A stretch of DNA of 64,000 nucleotides. Origin: CBDBDZ01 sp965204215. GTDB lineage: Bacteria; Pseudomonadota; Gammaproteobacteria; Pseudomonadales; GM7GCV1. A model generated the notes under the pieces. That model did no database searches. It had not been told where the DNA came from and saw only the letters and a program-made list of their open reading frames with translations. Position 1 is the stretch's first letter, and every line of letters starts with the position of its first letter. The position numbers and the translations under genes are program-made. Positions 24,844 through 34,300 of this stretch are shown here, piece after piece. The DNA is taken from NCBI GenBank assembly GCA_965204215.1, contig CBDBDZ010000013.1, positions 620,001-684,000 on the forward strand, read 5' to 3'.

Positions 24844-24859
24844 GCACCATGCATGGTGC
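24844..24859. terminator. Perfect 16-bp palindrome between convergent genes
   Basis: GCACCATGCATGGTGC lies between the stop of the lipoprotein gene and the stop of rimO. It could act as a bidirectional terminator hairpin, but there is no U-run on either side and the loop would be tight. Confidence 0.35.
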
Positions 24860-24861
24860 CC

Positions 24862-26208
24862 TTACGTGGTTCGATTGCATGAATCGATTTCGCCCCAGAG
24901 GTCGTGTTCGTCACTGGCAATAATGTTAGCCTGAATAATATCGCCTGGTCGATGCCTGGTTTCACCATTTAAATAAATTAGACCATCTATTTCAGGGGCA
25001 TCGGCTGTGGTACGACCAATAGCACCTTCGGCATCAACTTTATCAATAATTACAGCCGTAGTGCTACCGATTTTAGCAGATAATTTTTCTGTACTAATTT
25101 GTGCTTGAGTTTGCATAAAGCGTTCGAACCTTTCCGCTTTAATAGCATCATCGACTGGGCTTGGCAATTCATTGGCTAAAGCGCCTTTAACGGGAGAATA
25201 CTCAAATGCACCAACACGGTCTAATCTTGCATCTTTGATAAAGTCTAATAAGTCTTCAAACTCGGCTTCGGTTTCACCTGGGAACCCTATAATAAAAGTG
25301 CTGCGAATGGTAAGATTAGGGCAAATTGAGCGCCAGTGCTCGATTTGTTTTAATGTGTTTTCAATATTACCTGGACGCTTCATGGCTTTGAGAATACGTG
25401 GATTGCCATGCTGGAAGGGTACATCCAGATAGGGTAGTACCAGCCCGTCAGCCATTAGTGGAATAACTTCATCGACATTAGGGTAGGGATAAACATAATG
25501 CAGGCGTATCCAGGGGCGTTGCCTGGTTTGAATAGCACTCAGTGCATGACACAAATCGGTCATTTTGGTTTTAATAGGTGTACCGTTATGAAAGTATGTT
25601 TTATATTTTAAATCCACACCATAGGCACTGGTGTCCTGAGAAATAACCAACAATTCCTTAACGCCCGATTGCACTAAGCCTTCGGCTTCAGCAACAACAG
25701 CATTGGAAGGTCGGCTGACCAGTTTGCCTCGCATTGATGGAATAATACAAAAACTGCATTTGTGATTACAGCCTTCAGAAATTTTCAAATAAGCGTAATG
25801 TCTTGGTGTTAATTTAATGCCCTGAGGCGGTATTAAATCAGTAAAAGGATTGTGCGTTGTATTGTAAGGGAAATGAGTTTTAACCGCCCCTACAACTTCT
25901 TCGTAGGCCTGTGGACCAGATACTGACAGCACGCTGGGATGGACATCTAAAATGTCTTGTTCGTTAGCCCCCATGCAACCTGTAACAATCACTTTGCCAT
26001 TGGCGTTAATGGCTTCGCCGATGGTGTTCAGCGACTCTTGTTTGGCTGCGTCAATAAAACCGCAGGTGTTCACCACTACCATATCTGCTTGTTCATAAGT
26101 GGGAACAATATCGTAACCATCAATGCGCAATTGAGTTAAAATTCGTTCAGAATCAACTAAGGCTTTGGGGCATCCTAAGCTGATAAATCCTATTTTGGGT
26201 GCGCTCAT
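24862..26208 (-). CDS. rimO: Ribosomal protein S12 methylthiotransferase
   Basis: 448-residue radical-SAM enzyme that methylthiolates an aspartate of ribosomal protein S12. The N-terminal cluster domain starts with ISLGCPKALVDSE, and the radical-SAM cysteines are in EGCNHKCSFCIIP. The C-terminal TRAM domain is complete. SLGCPKALVDSE and the block RVGAFEYSPVKGA distinguish RimO from MiaB. Start ATG at 26208. Confidence 0.96.
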   Translation of the reverse strand: MSAPKIGFISLGCPKALVDSERILTQLRIDGYDIVPTYEQADMVVVNTCGFIDAAKQESLNTIGEAINANGKVIVTGCMGANEQDILDVHPSVLSVSGPQAYEEVVGAVKTHFPYNTTHNPFTDLIPPQGIKLTPRHYAYLKISEGCNHKCSFCIIPSMRGKLVSRPSNAVVAEAEGLVQSGVKELLVISQDTSAYGVDLKYKTYFHNGTPIKTKMTDLCHALSAIQTRQRPWIRLHYVYPYPNVDEVIPLMADGLVLPYLDVPFQHGNPRILKAMKRPGNIENTLKQIEHWRSICPNLTIRSTFIIGFPGETEAEFEDLLDFIKDARLDRVGAFEYSPVKGALANELPSPVDDAIKAERFERFMQTQAQISTEKLSAKIGSTTAVIIDKVDAEGAIGRTTADAPEIDGLIYLNGETRHRPGDIIQANIIASDEHDLWGEIDSCNRTT

Positions 26209-26252
26209 TTCAGGTTGTTGTTTAAAAAAAGACCATTATAGATTAATATACT

Positions 26253-27227
26253 GTGGTGCGTCTTTCCAAACCATTTATCAAATTACCTTTTCGTTTTGAT
26301 GTTGCTCAATTAACCCATGAGGCAGAGCAGTTTTCTAACGAGTCGTGGATGGTGCACCCCAATAATTTAAAAGGTAATTCTGCCGTTGCGTTGGTCTCTA
26401 AACAAGGCGGTGACAATAACGATTTTGATGGGGCAAAAGCCATAACGCCCCATTTAGAGCGCTGTGAGTATATACAACAAGTGATGGCACATTTTGGTCA
26501 GGTACTATCGCGCAGCAGGTTGATGAAGTTAGATGCAGGTTGTGAGGTGTCAACACATGTCGATTTTAATTATCACTGGTACAATCGTGTCAGAATACAT
26601 ATCCCGATTATAACCACTCCTGAAGTCATTTTTTATTGCGGGTCAGAACAAATACATATGTCGGCGGGCGATTGTTGGATTTTCGATTCATGGCGCAGGC
26701 ATCAAGTTATCAACAAGAGCCATATCAATCGTATACATCTAGTGATAGATACCTGCGGCTCGTCGGCATTTTGGGACCTGGTTGCAAACATGGAACAATT
26801 GTCAACTCAGCAAATTGATGAACAAAGTCAGTTGATTGCTTTTCAATCCCGGAAAAAAGTACAACTTTTATTGGAACAATACAGCAGTTTACCAGTGATG
26901 TCGCCTGGCGAGTGCGATGGGTTAATTGATGATTTAATTGTTGATTTTACCAATAATCCAAATAACGAAAAGGCATTGGTTAAGCGCTATACCAGAATAC
27001 TAAAAGGCTTTGCTCAAGATTGGCGAATACTATGGTCGTTGTATGGCTATCAGGTACAAGGTTTTGAGCGGTACAGGCAACTCATTCAGTCCACAAGGCA
27101 ACAACTTCATCCCAATATGCGAGCCATTACCACAGCTTCAAATGATATTGGTGTTAATGCAATTTTTACACAAAGGGTTTTAAATGCTGCGTTGAATATG
27201 GAAGAGCGTCAGCGTTTATTAAGTTGA
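26253..27227 (+). CDS. Aspartyl/asparaginyl beta-hydroxylase-family protein
   Basis: 324 residues with a GTG start. The double-stranded beta-helix iron site is visible: H-x-D in EVSTHVDFNYHWYNRVRIHIPI and the distal histidine in RRHQVINKSHINRIHLVID, with the 2-oxoglutarate-binding arginine region next to it. Members hydroxylate aspartyl residues or lipid A chains. There are no membrane helices as in LpxO, so a soluble protein or peptide substrate is more likely. The C-terminal third (from about 190) is not typical and unassigned. It overlaps the convergent kinase gene by nine bases. Confidence 0.82.
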   Translation: MVRLSKPFIKLPFRFDVAQLTHEAEQFSNESWMVHPNNLKGNSAVALVSKQGGDNNDFDGAKAITPHLERCEYIQQVMAHFGQVLSRSRLMKLDAGCEVSTHVDFNYHWYNRVRIHIPIITTPEVIFYCGSEQIHMSAGDCWIFDSWRRHQVINKSHINRIHLVIDTCGSSAFWDLVANMEQLSTQQIDEQSQLIAFQSRKKVQLLLEQYSSLPVMSPGECDGLIDDLIVDFTNNPNNEKALVKRYTRILKGFAQDWRILWSLYGYQVQGFERYRQLIQSTRQQLHPNMRAITTASNDIGVNAIFTQRVLNAALNMEERQRLLS

Positions 27228-27962
27228 CAGTAGTGTCCAAAATAAATTCAATTGCTCTATATACAGCTGCCATGAGCTATTGCTGGAAAGTCTCTGATTA
27301 AAATCAGGAGCCAGTGACATAAAATAGACCCGATCAAAGTCTGGGTGTCCTAAGTTACTGTACTCCCAATCCAATATAACAGCTCCTTTTGGTGTTTGAA
27401 TAATATTATCTGGTGTTAAGTCATGGTGGCAGATAACGGGTTTGTAGTCCGCATTTACCAAAAAGGACTCTAATTGGCCTCTGGCTTCTAGCCACTTGTC
27501 TTCTATTTGGCAGGTGATGCTGTTATTTTGTTTTAATTGTTCGTAATAATTATCAATATGCTTTAGATAATTAAAGGGTTGTGTGTTAAGGGGGGCGCTT
27601 TGATAGCAGTTGATACAGTTATTTAAACTTTGGATATCTCGTTTTTTCTGTGGAATATCCGACCAAAGCTCGCCTTCAATATAATCAAATAAACAATAAA
27701 TCTGATTCGGGTCGCTGTAGCGCAGAGTTGGTACAAAACCTGTAGGTTGTAATAGCTTCAAAATTGTTTTTTCTAATGCTCGGTCAATGCCCAATTGTTT
27801 GGAGTTAGGGTTATTTAAACGCAAAACATAACGCTGTGACGATGTTTTAAGCAAATAAATGCGATTGGTTTGTGCTTTACTTAATGATTGATGCGAAAGT
27901 ATAGGCAGTTCAATATTCCATTTTGGCGCATCATCAAGAACTGTTTCAATGGGAGGGAACAT
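27219..27962 (-). CDS. Aminoglycoside/choline-kinase-type phosphotransferase next to pnuC
   Basis: 247 residues from the ATG at 27962, which overlaps the pnuC end by 17 bases. The kinase core is clear: ICHHDLTPDNIIQ (catalytic D and metal-binding N) and VILDWEYSNLGHPDFDRVYF (DFG-equivalent DWE). It is of the LicA/ThiK/choline-kinase group. The overlap with a PnuC-type vitamin transporter suggests it phosphorylates the imported vitamin (nicotinamide riboside or thiamine), trapping it in the cell; this is inference from context. Confidence 0.8.
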   Translation of the reverse strand: MFPPIETVLDDAPKWNIELPILSHQSLSKAQTNRIYLLKTSSQRYVLRLNNPNSKQLGIDRALEKTILKLLQPTGFVPTLRYSDPNQIYCLFDYIEGELWSDIPQKKRDIQSLNNCINCYQSAPLNTQPFNYLKHIDNYYEQLKQNNSITCQIEDKWLEARGQLESFLVNADYKPVICHHDLTPDNIIQTPKGAVILDWEYSNLGHPDFDRVYFMSLAPDFNQRLSSNSSWQLYIEQLNLFWTLLST

Positions 27963-28557
27963 GAGTTTGTTCACAATAATTTTTATGCCAGTTAATAAAT
28001 CCGATAACTGATAGTGCGTGGTAAATGAGGTATAGTATGGCTGTTTGATGAAAGCCTTTATAAATGTTAAGGTAAATAGCAAACGAATTAATCACTAGCC
28101 AATAAACCCAATTTTCTAAAACTTTTTTTGAAACCATATAAGTGGTAACAACGGCTCCAAATGTGGTAAAAGCGTCGATATAAGGTATCTCGGAATAAGG
28201 TTTTAAGAATAACCCAGCTAAATAAGTGGCAATTAAAATAATGGCTGTAGCACCAACGTGTTGAACCAAAGTCCAGCGTTTAACAGGTAAATGATCATTG
28301 TTTGAAAAATACCCATGCCAACAACACCAGCCATAAATGGCCATTAGCACATAAAATACATTGAGTAGTGAAAACATAAAGAGACCTACATCCCAGTAGA
28401 GAAAAGTGTAAATTAAGGAACTAAAAAATGCTGCTATCCAACAACTAATATGCTGCTTAATAGCGAGTAGAAGATAGAGAATTGCCAGAGCAACTGCAAC
28501 CGTTTCCCAAGTGTCGGAAAATAAAGTATTGACTAGGAAATTTAAAAAGCCGTCCAT
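27946..28557 (-). CDS. pnuC: PnuC-family vitamin transporter
   Basis: 203 residues with about seven hydrophobic helices. NVFYVLMAIYGWCCW and VLENWVYWLVINSFAIYLNIYKG are the conserved PnuC blocks. Family members are facilitators for nicotinamide riboside (PnuC) or thiamine (PnuT) that depend on a kinase to trap the substrate. It starts 26 bases after the rpmE stop and overlaps a kinase gene, so all three may be one transcript. No riboswitch is visible in front, so the substrate remains open. Confidence 0.9.
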   Translation of the reverse strand: MDGFLNFLVNTLFSDTWETVAVALAILYLLLAIKQHISCWIAAFFSSLIYTFLYWDVGLFMFSLLNVFYVLMAIYGWCCWHGYFSNNDHLPVKRWTLVQHVGATAIILIATYLAGLFLKPYSEIPYIDAFTTFGAVVTTYMVSKKVLENWVYWLVINSFAIYLNIYKGFHQTAILYLIYHALSVIGFINWHKNYCEQTHVPSH

Positions 28558-28583
28558 AGGACGGGCTTGTCAAGCGATGGTTT

Positions 28584-28799
28584 TTAGCGAGTGGTTCTGG
28601 CTGCACCAAAACGCTTATTGAAGCGCTCAATACGGCCACCAGTGTCCAGGTTTTTCTGTTGTCCAGTATAAAATGGGTGACACATGGCACACACATCAAT
28701 ATGAATTTCTCCCACTTTGGTAGAGCGAGTGTTAATAACATTACCACAACTACAAGTGGCCTTCAGGTTGCCGTATTTAGGATGTATTTCTGCTTGCAT
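28584..28799 (-). CDS. rpmE: 50S ribosomal protein L31
   Basis: 71 residues starting at the ATG at 28799 (MQAEIHPKYGNLKATCSCGN); a longer frame from 28865 is not needed. The zinc-binding cysteines (C-x-C and CAMC) are kept, so this is the zinc-containing paralogue. The block GEIHIDVCAMCHPFYTGQQK is the family signature. Divergent from priA, as in many gammaproteobacteria. Confidence 0.97.
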   Translation of the reverse strand: MQAEIHPKYGNLKATCSCGNVINTRSTKVGEIHIDVCAMCHPFYTGQQKNLDTGGRIERFNKRFGAARTTR

Positions 28800-28870
28800 G
28801 GTCGTTGTTTTCAAGTACAATCGAAGGGCGCGCATGTTATCATAATTCGCGTAAATAACAAGCACACTTT

Positions 28871-30880
28871 ATGTCCACTACCCTTAAAAACCATTATTTT
28901 TTAGTGTTAACGCCAACGGTGTTTAAGGAGTTGGTATATTATAGCCACAACGATACGCTTCAGATGGGCAGTAGAGTGCTTGCCCCCTGGGGTAAGCGTG
29001 AATTGGTGGGACTTATTATACGAAGGGTTTATGAATATGATGTTGACAGTGACATAGCTAAAGAAAAAATAAAGCCCATTATTGAAGTGTTGGAAGCTGG
29101 ATTTAAAACGCAGGCACTTTTTCAGCAGTGGTATGCCGTGGTGGACTGGGTGAAACATTATTACCATGTCCATCCAGGAGAGGTCTTTTTAAGTGCTGTT
29201 CCTAAAAAATTTTTAGAAAATAAAAAGGTTAAAGTGATGAGCCTTAAAGATACCGTAACAGAGGTTGAACAAGTGCCGATATTATTGCAGCAGCAGCAAT
29301 CAGCACTCGATAGCATATTGAAAACGAAAGGCATTCATTTGTTGATGGGTGCAACTGGTAGCGGTAAAACGGAAGTATATATGCAATTGGCGGCAGAATC
29401 ACTTTTTATCAGTCAAAAAGTCTTGGTACTCGTGCCAGAGATAGGGTTAGTGCCACAGACTTTGGAGCGTTTTCAAAAGCGATTTGCTTTTCCTGTATTG
29501 CAATATCATTCAGGTATGACACCAATAAAGCGAATGCATACATGGAATGCGGTGATGGAACCTGGTGGTCAAGTGATTATAGGTACCAGATCGTCCATAT
29601 TTTTGCCTATTGAACAATTGGCATTAATCATTGTTGATGAAGAGCACGATATATCACTGCGCCAGCAAGATGGCTTCTATTACCATGCGCGTGATATCGC
29701 TGTATTAAGAGGAAGGTTACAAAATATCAATGTGGTTTTAGGCACAGCGACACCCTCCCTTGAATCTATATGCAATGTAAAGTTGGGCAAATATCATTTG
29801 CACCAGTTATCAGAACGGGCAGGAAGCCGTTTACTACCTGATTGGTCGATGATTGATCTTAACAAACAAACATTGCAGGCAGGGCTATCGCAACCTTTGC
29901 TAAATGTAATAGGCGATACGTTGAGAAGAGGTAATCAAGTGATGGTATACATTAACCGTCGCGGCTATGCTCCTACTATGCGTTGTAATGATTGTAACAG
30001 TATTGTGGAATGTAACTTTTGCAGTGTAAAGCTGACACTTCACAATCATTCAAAACCTTACTTGCAATGCCATCAATGTGGTATTGTGACACCAAAACCA
30101 AAGCATTGTAGTGAATGTGGTAGTGAACAATTTCACTATTTGGGACAAGGTACCGAGCGTGTGGAAGCGGTGCTGGAAGATTACTGTAAAGGCACAAAAA
30201 TTTTCCGCATTGACAGTGATAATACAAGGCGTAAAGGAGCATTAGAGGAGATGCTGGCAGAAATTCGCCTCGGTGAACCCTGTATCGTTTTGGGTACACA
30301 AATGATTTCCAAAGGACACCATTTACCCCATATGACATTAGTGGCAATTATTGATGTTGATAGTATGCTGTTTAGCAATGATTTTCGCGCTAAAGAACGA
30401 TTGGCGCAAATGATGATGCAAGTATCGGGCAGAGTTGGGCGAGGGGAAATTCGTGGTACGGCCATATTGCAGAGTTATTATAGCAATCATCCCTGGCTGC
30501 AAACTATTACTGCTAATAATTATATGCAAACTTTAGAGCAATTGTTAGATGAAAGAGGACAAGCAAATATGCCTCCATTTTCGTATATGGCAACGGTACA
30601 TAGCTCGTCATTGAATATTGATGATCCTTTCAGTTTCTTGCAACAGCTTAGAGCGGTATGGCAAAGCTATTCCAAGTCTATAGATATTACCTTAATTGGG
30701 CCAATGCCAGCATTGATTGAGCGACGCAATCGGCGTTATCGGTTTCAATTGCAGGTTGTGGCTACAAAGCGCTCAATGCTGCACCAATGGGTACGTGAAG
30801 TTAAACAATGGATTGGTGTGCAACCTAAAAAAAACAGTTGGCGTTGCTCTATTGAAATTGACCCACAGACTCTGGACTAA
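28871..30880 (+). CDS. priA: Primosomal protein N' (replication restart helicase)
   Basis: 669 residues, somewhat shorter than E. coli PriA. It rebuilds stalled replication forks. Walker A is LLMGATGSGKTEVYMQ, the DEAH-type box is IIVDEEHDISLRQQDGFYYH, and the motif-III equivalent is VVLGTATPSLES. Eight zinc-binding cysteines lie between residues 370 and 420 (MRCNDCNS, CNFCSVK, CHQCGI, CSECGS). Divergent from rpmE and followed directly by yggS, whose proposed first codon is six bases after the priA stop. Confidence 0.96.
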   Translation: MSTTLKNHYFLVLTPTVFKELVYYSHNDTLQMGSRVLAPWGKRELVGLIIRRVYEYDVDSDIAKEKIKPIIEVLEAGFKTQALFQQWYAVVDWVKHYYHVHPGEVFLSAVPKKFLENKKVKVMSLKDTVTEVEQVPILLQQQQSALDSILKTKGIHLLMGATGSGKTEVYMQLAAESLFISQKVLVLVPEIGLVPQTLERFQKRFAFPVLQYHSGMTPIKRMHTWNAVMEPGGQVIIGTRSSIFLPIEQLALIIVDEEHDISLRQQDGFYYHARDIAVLRGRLQNINVVLGTATPSLESICNVKLGKYHLHQLSERAGSRLLPDWSMIDLNKQTLQAGLSQPLLNVIGDTLRRGNQVMVYINRRGYAPTMRCNDCNSIVECNFCSVKLTLHNHSKPYLQCHQCGIVTPKPKHCSECGSEQFHYLGQGTERVEAVLEDYCKGTKIFRIDSDNTRRKGALEEMLAEIRLGEPCIVLGTQMISKGHHLPHMTLVAIIDVDSMLFSNDFRAKERLAQMMMQVSGRVGRGEIRGTAILQSYYSNHPWLQTITANNYMQTLEQLLDERGQANMPPFSYMATVHSSSLNIDDPFSFLQQLRAVWQSYSKSIDITLIGPMPALIERRNRRYRFQLQVVATKRSMLHQWVREVKQWIGVQPKKNSWRCSIEIDPQTLD

Positions 30881-30885
30881 GCGCA

Positions 30886-31575
30886 ATAAAAAATCTTACC
30901 AATAATTATCAGCGAGTTTTGCAGCGTATTAGCAGTGCCAGTGATACAGCATCTCAAAATGTCGAATTAATTGCTGTTTCTAAAAAGCAATCTGTTTCTG
31001 CCATTAAAGCATTAGCGAAACTAGGCCAGGTAAACTTTGGCGAAAATTACTGTCAAGAAGGCTTGCTAAAAAAGCAATCATTACAGCAAGATGGTTTGAA
31101 TCAGTTAGTTTGGCATTTTATTGGTCCTGTTCAGAGTAACAAAACCAAAGATATTGCCAATAATTTTGAGTGGGTACATACTCTTGACAGAGCAAAAATA
31201 GCAAGACGATTAAACCAGCATTGTTCAATTAGCAGTCAGCGTTTAAACGTGTTAGTGCAGGTTAATATTGACAACGAGTCCAGTAAATCAGGTGTAACTG
31301 AACAACAATTATCAGTGTTGGTAGAAATCATTATTGCGTTACCCTTTTTAACTTTTCGAGGTCTGATGTGTATCCCTAAACAACAGGGTAGTTTTGAAAA
31401 GCAATCAAAAAGCTATCAAAGAATGTTCGCTTTGTTTAGTCAATTACAAAAACAATTTCCGACAGAGACGATAGATACCCTGTCAATGGGTATGTCAAGT
31501 GATATGGAGGCTGCAGTTGAAGCCGGGTCAACCATGGTGCGTATTGGCACAGATTTATTTGGGAAACGTCATTGA
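30886..31575 (+). CDS. yggS: Pyridoxal-phosphate homeostasis protein YggS, apparent ATA start
   Basis: A PLP-binding TIM-barrel protein that keeps vitamin B6 and amino-acid pools in balance. ELIAVSKKQS holds the PLP lysine, and VNFGENYCQEG and LSMGMSSDMEAAVEAGSTMVRIG are family blocks. The first conventional start, TTG at 30919, removes the first helix. The frame is open upstream only to 30862 and contains no ATG, GTG or TTG; an ATA at 30886 gives (M)KNLTNNYQRVLQRI, which aligns residue for residue with the E. coli start as I recall it (MNDIAHNLAQVRDKI). That yields 229 residues, normal for the family. Confidence 0.85.
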   Translation: MKNLTNNYQRVLQRISSASDTASQNVELIAVSKKQSVSAIKALAKLGQVNFGENYCQEGLLKKQSLQQDGLNQLVWHFIGPVQSNKTKDIANNFEWVHTLDRAKIARRLNQHCSISSQRLNVLVQVNIDNESSKSGVTEQQLSVLVEIIIALPFLTFRGLMCIPKQQGSFEKQSKSYQRMFALFSQLQKQFPTETIDTLSMGMSSDMEAAVEAGSTMVRIGTDLFGKRH

Positions 31576-31581
31576 TTATTC

Positions 31582-34266
31582 TCACGCTGACTGGATGGCT
31601 GCTTGAGCAGCAGCCAGACGGGCGATAGGCACGCGAAAAGGTGAGCAACTAACATAATCAATACCAGTGCTATGGCAAAAAGCAATGCTGCTGGGTTCGC
31701 CACCGTGCTCACCGCATATCCCTGTTTTTAATTGTGGTTTGGTTTGGCGACCACGTTCAACGCCTAGAGTTAGTAGTTGTCCTACACCTTCCTGGTCCAA
31801 TACTCTGAAAGGGTCGTTGGGCATGATTTTGGAATTGATATAGTGTGAGATAAAACGACTGCTATCATCGCGACTGAAGCCACAAGTGGATTGGGTTAGA
31901 TCATTGGTGCCAAAGCTAAAGAAGTCGGCGTGTTCGGCAATTTTATTGGCAGTTAAAGCTGCTCTAGGCAATTCAATCATTGTGCCTATTTGATAGTCCA
32001 ATTTCAGACCGTATTGACCGATGACACGATCGGCAACTTGTTTAACTACTGCACGTTGATGTTCTAATTCTGTATCCATGCTAACTAGTGGAATCATTAA
32101 TTCGGGCTTGACGATAATACCTTCAATTTGCATTTCACATGCGGCTTCAATAATGGCTTTTGCCTGCATGGCAGTAACTTCAGGATAGACTAAACCAAGA
32201 CGGCAGCCTCTGTGGCCTAACATAGGGTTAGCTTCATGCAGGTTTTCTACTTTTGCCAATAGTTGTTCTTTTTCATAAATTTGTTTGAGAATGCCATCTA
32301 TATCTTTAAAGCTATCTGATTTTTGTAACTTTAATTTTAGTTCCACTAATTCCATGTGAAGGCTGTGACTGTCGGGCAAAAATTCGTGCAGGGGAGGATC
32401 TAGCAAGCGAATGGTTACTGGCAGGCCGTCCATGGTTTGAAAAATTTCTTTAAAATCATTTCTTTGAATGGGTAAAAGTTTATCCAGTGCAGATTCCCTT
32501 GCAGCCCTTGTTTCTGCCAAAATCATTTCGCGCATAATGGCTAAACGCTCTTCACCGAAAAACATATGCTCAGTGCGGCAAAGCCCGATGCCTTCAGCAC
32601 CGAAACCGCGAGCTGTTGAAGCATCCTGCGCGTTGTCGGCATTGGCGCGCACTTTCAATGTTCTTCGTTCATCTGCCCATTGCATAAGGTGCTGATAGTA
32701 TTGGTCAAGCTCAGGCTGAATCATCGGAACTTGCCCAGCAATAACTCGACCACTGGAACCTTCGACAGTGATCCATTCACCGCTGCGTAAATCAACACCG
32801 TTAACGTGCAGAAAACCTTCGTCCATATCAATCTCAATGTCTTCTGCGCCGACAACGCAGGGTTTGCCCATGCCGCGCGCCACAACAGCTGCGTGACTGG
32901 TCATTCCGCCTCTGGCAGTAACCACTGCCTCTGAAATCATCATGCCGTTAAAGTCATCAGGGCTGGTTTCGTGTCTGACTAATATGACTTTTTGGTGCTC
33001 AGACATTCTTTGCGCTTCTTCGGGAGTAAAACATATACGCCCAGAGGCTGCGCCAGGACTGGCCGGTAGACCTTGAGTCAGAATGTTGACTGGTGCTGCA
33101 GGGTCAATCATGGGGTGCAACAGCTGGTCGAGGTGCTCTCCTTTGACGCGTTGCAATGCAGTGCTTTGGTCTATCATGTTTTCGTTACACATTTCAACCG
33201 CAATGCGAACAGCAGCGGCGCCAGTGCGTTCACCTACCCTTGTTTGCAAGATGTAGAGTTTGCCTTTTTCTATGGTAAATTCGATATCCTGCATATCCAA
33301 ATAATGATGTTCAAGTTGCTTGGATACTTGTTGAAACTGTTTGAAAGCATCGGGTAAGTCTTTTTGCAATTCTACGATAGGTTTCGGAGTGCGAATCCCC
33401 GCAACCACATCTTCGCCTTGAGCATTCAGTAAAAATTCGCCGTACAGTTTGGGTTCGCCTGTGGAGGGGTCGCGGGTAAAAGCAACACCAGTGCCACTGT
33501 TCCAGCTCATATTGCCAAATACCATGGATTGAATGTTGACAGCAGTACCTAATTGATCAGATATGCGATGAATTCGCCGGTAATCAATCGCCCGTTGGTT
33601 GTTCCAGCTGTTAAATACTGCCGAAATTGCCATACGCAGTTGGTCGTAAGGGTCTTGTGGAAACATTTCACCATGGCGTTCGGAAAAGATGATATTTTTG
33701 TATATATCCACAATTTCCTTTAGTTGTTCAACACTTAAATCGGTGTCGTTGCCGCCTGTGGTCTGGGTTTTAAAGCGCTCCAAAATGCGTTCAAATTTTT
33801 CCAGTTTGACTTCCATTACCACATTGGCAAACATGCTGATAAAACGGCGATAAGAATCGTAGGCAAAGCGAGGGTCATTGGTTTCTGAGGCTAAACCCTG
33901 TACCGTTTGATCGTTTAAGCCCAAGTTGAGAATGGTGTCCATCATCCCCGGCATGGATACTGGGGAACCTGAGCGAACCGATACTAATAAAGGACTGGTT
34001 GCTGAACCAAAACCGCGACCTGTTTGCGCTTCAACTTGCTGTAGAGCCGCTCTGGTTTGTGTCCACATACCTTCGGGAAAATGGCGTTGATTTTCCTGGT
34101 AGTTGATACAGGCTTGGGTGCTGATGGTAAAGCCAGGCGGGACAGGTAAGCCGATTTCTGTCATTTCGGCAATATTGGCACCTTTGCCCCCCAGCAAGTT
34201 TCGCATGGAGGCGTTGCCTTCGTTAAACAGGTATATCCATTTGTAAGCGTTATCAGAATTGGTCAT
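31582..34266 (-). CDS. ppdK: Pyruvate, phosphate dikinase
   Basis: 894 residues. It interconverts pyruvate, ATP and phosphate with phosphoenolpyruvate, AMP and diphosphate. The ATP-grasp domain begins LLGGKGANIAEMTEIGLPVP, the phosphohistidine loop is GGMTSHAAVVARGMGKPC, and the C-terminal PEP-binding domain has FFSFGTNDLTQSTCGFSRDD and GICGEHGGEPSS with the catalytic cysteine. Length is standard. It is convergent with yggS, with only six bases between stops. It could support gluconeogenesis from the pyruvate made by the sulfonate cluster at 48.5-52.8 kb (inference). Confidence 0.96.
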   Translation of the reverse strand: MTNSDNAYKWIYLFNEGNASMRNLLGGKGANIAEMTEIGLPVPPGFTISTQACINYQENQRHFPEGMWTQTRAALQQVEAQTGRGFGSATSPLLVSVRSGSPVSMPGMMDTILNLGLNDQTVQGLASETNDPRFAYDSYRRFISMFANVVMEVKLEKFERILERFKTQTTGGNDTDLSVEQLKEIVDIYKNIIFSERHGEMFPQDPYDQLRMAISAVFNSWNNQRAIDYRRIHRISDQLGTAVNIQSMVFGNMSWNSGTGVAFTRDPSTGEPKLYGEFLLNAQGEDVVAGIRTPKPIVELQKDLPDAFKQFQQVSKQLEHHYLDMQDIEFTIEKGKLYILQTRVGERTGAAAVRIAVEMCNENMIDQSTALQRVKGEHLDQLLHPMIDPAAPVNILTQGLPASPGAASGRICFTPEEAQRMSEHQKVILVRHETSPDDFNGMMISEAVVTARGGMTSHAAVVARGMGKPCVVGAEDIEIDMDEGFLHVNGVDLRSGEWITVEGSSGRVIAGQVPMIQPELDQYYQHLMQWADERRTLKVRANADNAQDASTARGFGAEGIGLCRTEHMFFGEERLAIMREMILAETRAARESALDKLLPIQRNDFKEIFQTMDGLPVTIRLLDPPLHEFLPDSHSLHMELVELKLKLQKSDSFKDIDGILKQIYEKEQLLAKVENLHEANPMLGHRGCRLGLVYPEVTAMQAKAIIEAACEMQIEGIIVKPELMIPLVSMDTELEHQRAVVKQVADRVIGQYGLKLDYQIGTMIELPRAALTANKIAEHADFFSFGTNDLTQSTCGFSRDDSSRFISHYINSKIMPNDPFRVLDQEGVGQLLTLGVERGRQTKPQLKTGICGEHGGEPSSIAFCHSTGIDYVSCSPFRVPIARLAAAQAAIQSA

Positions 34267-34300
34267 GATCTTTTATAAAAATGGTACTGCTTAGAGCAAT

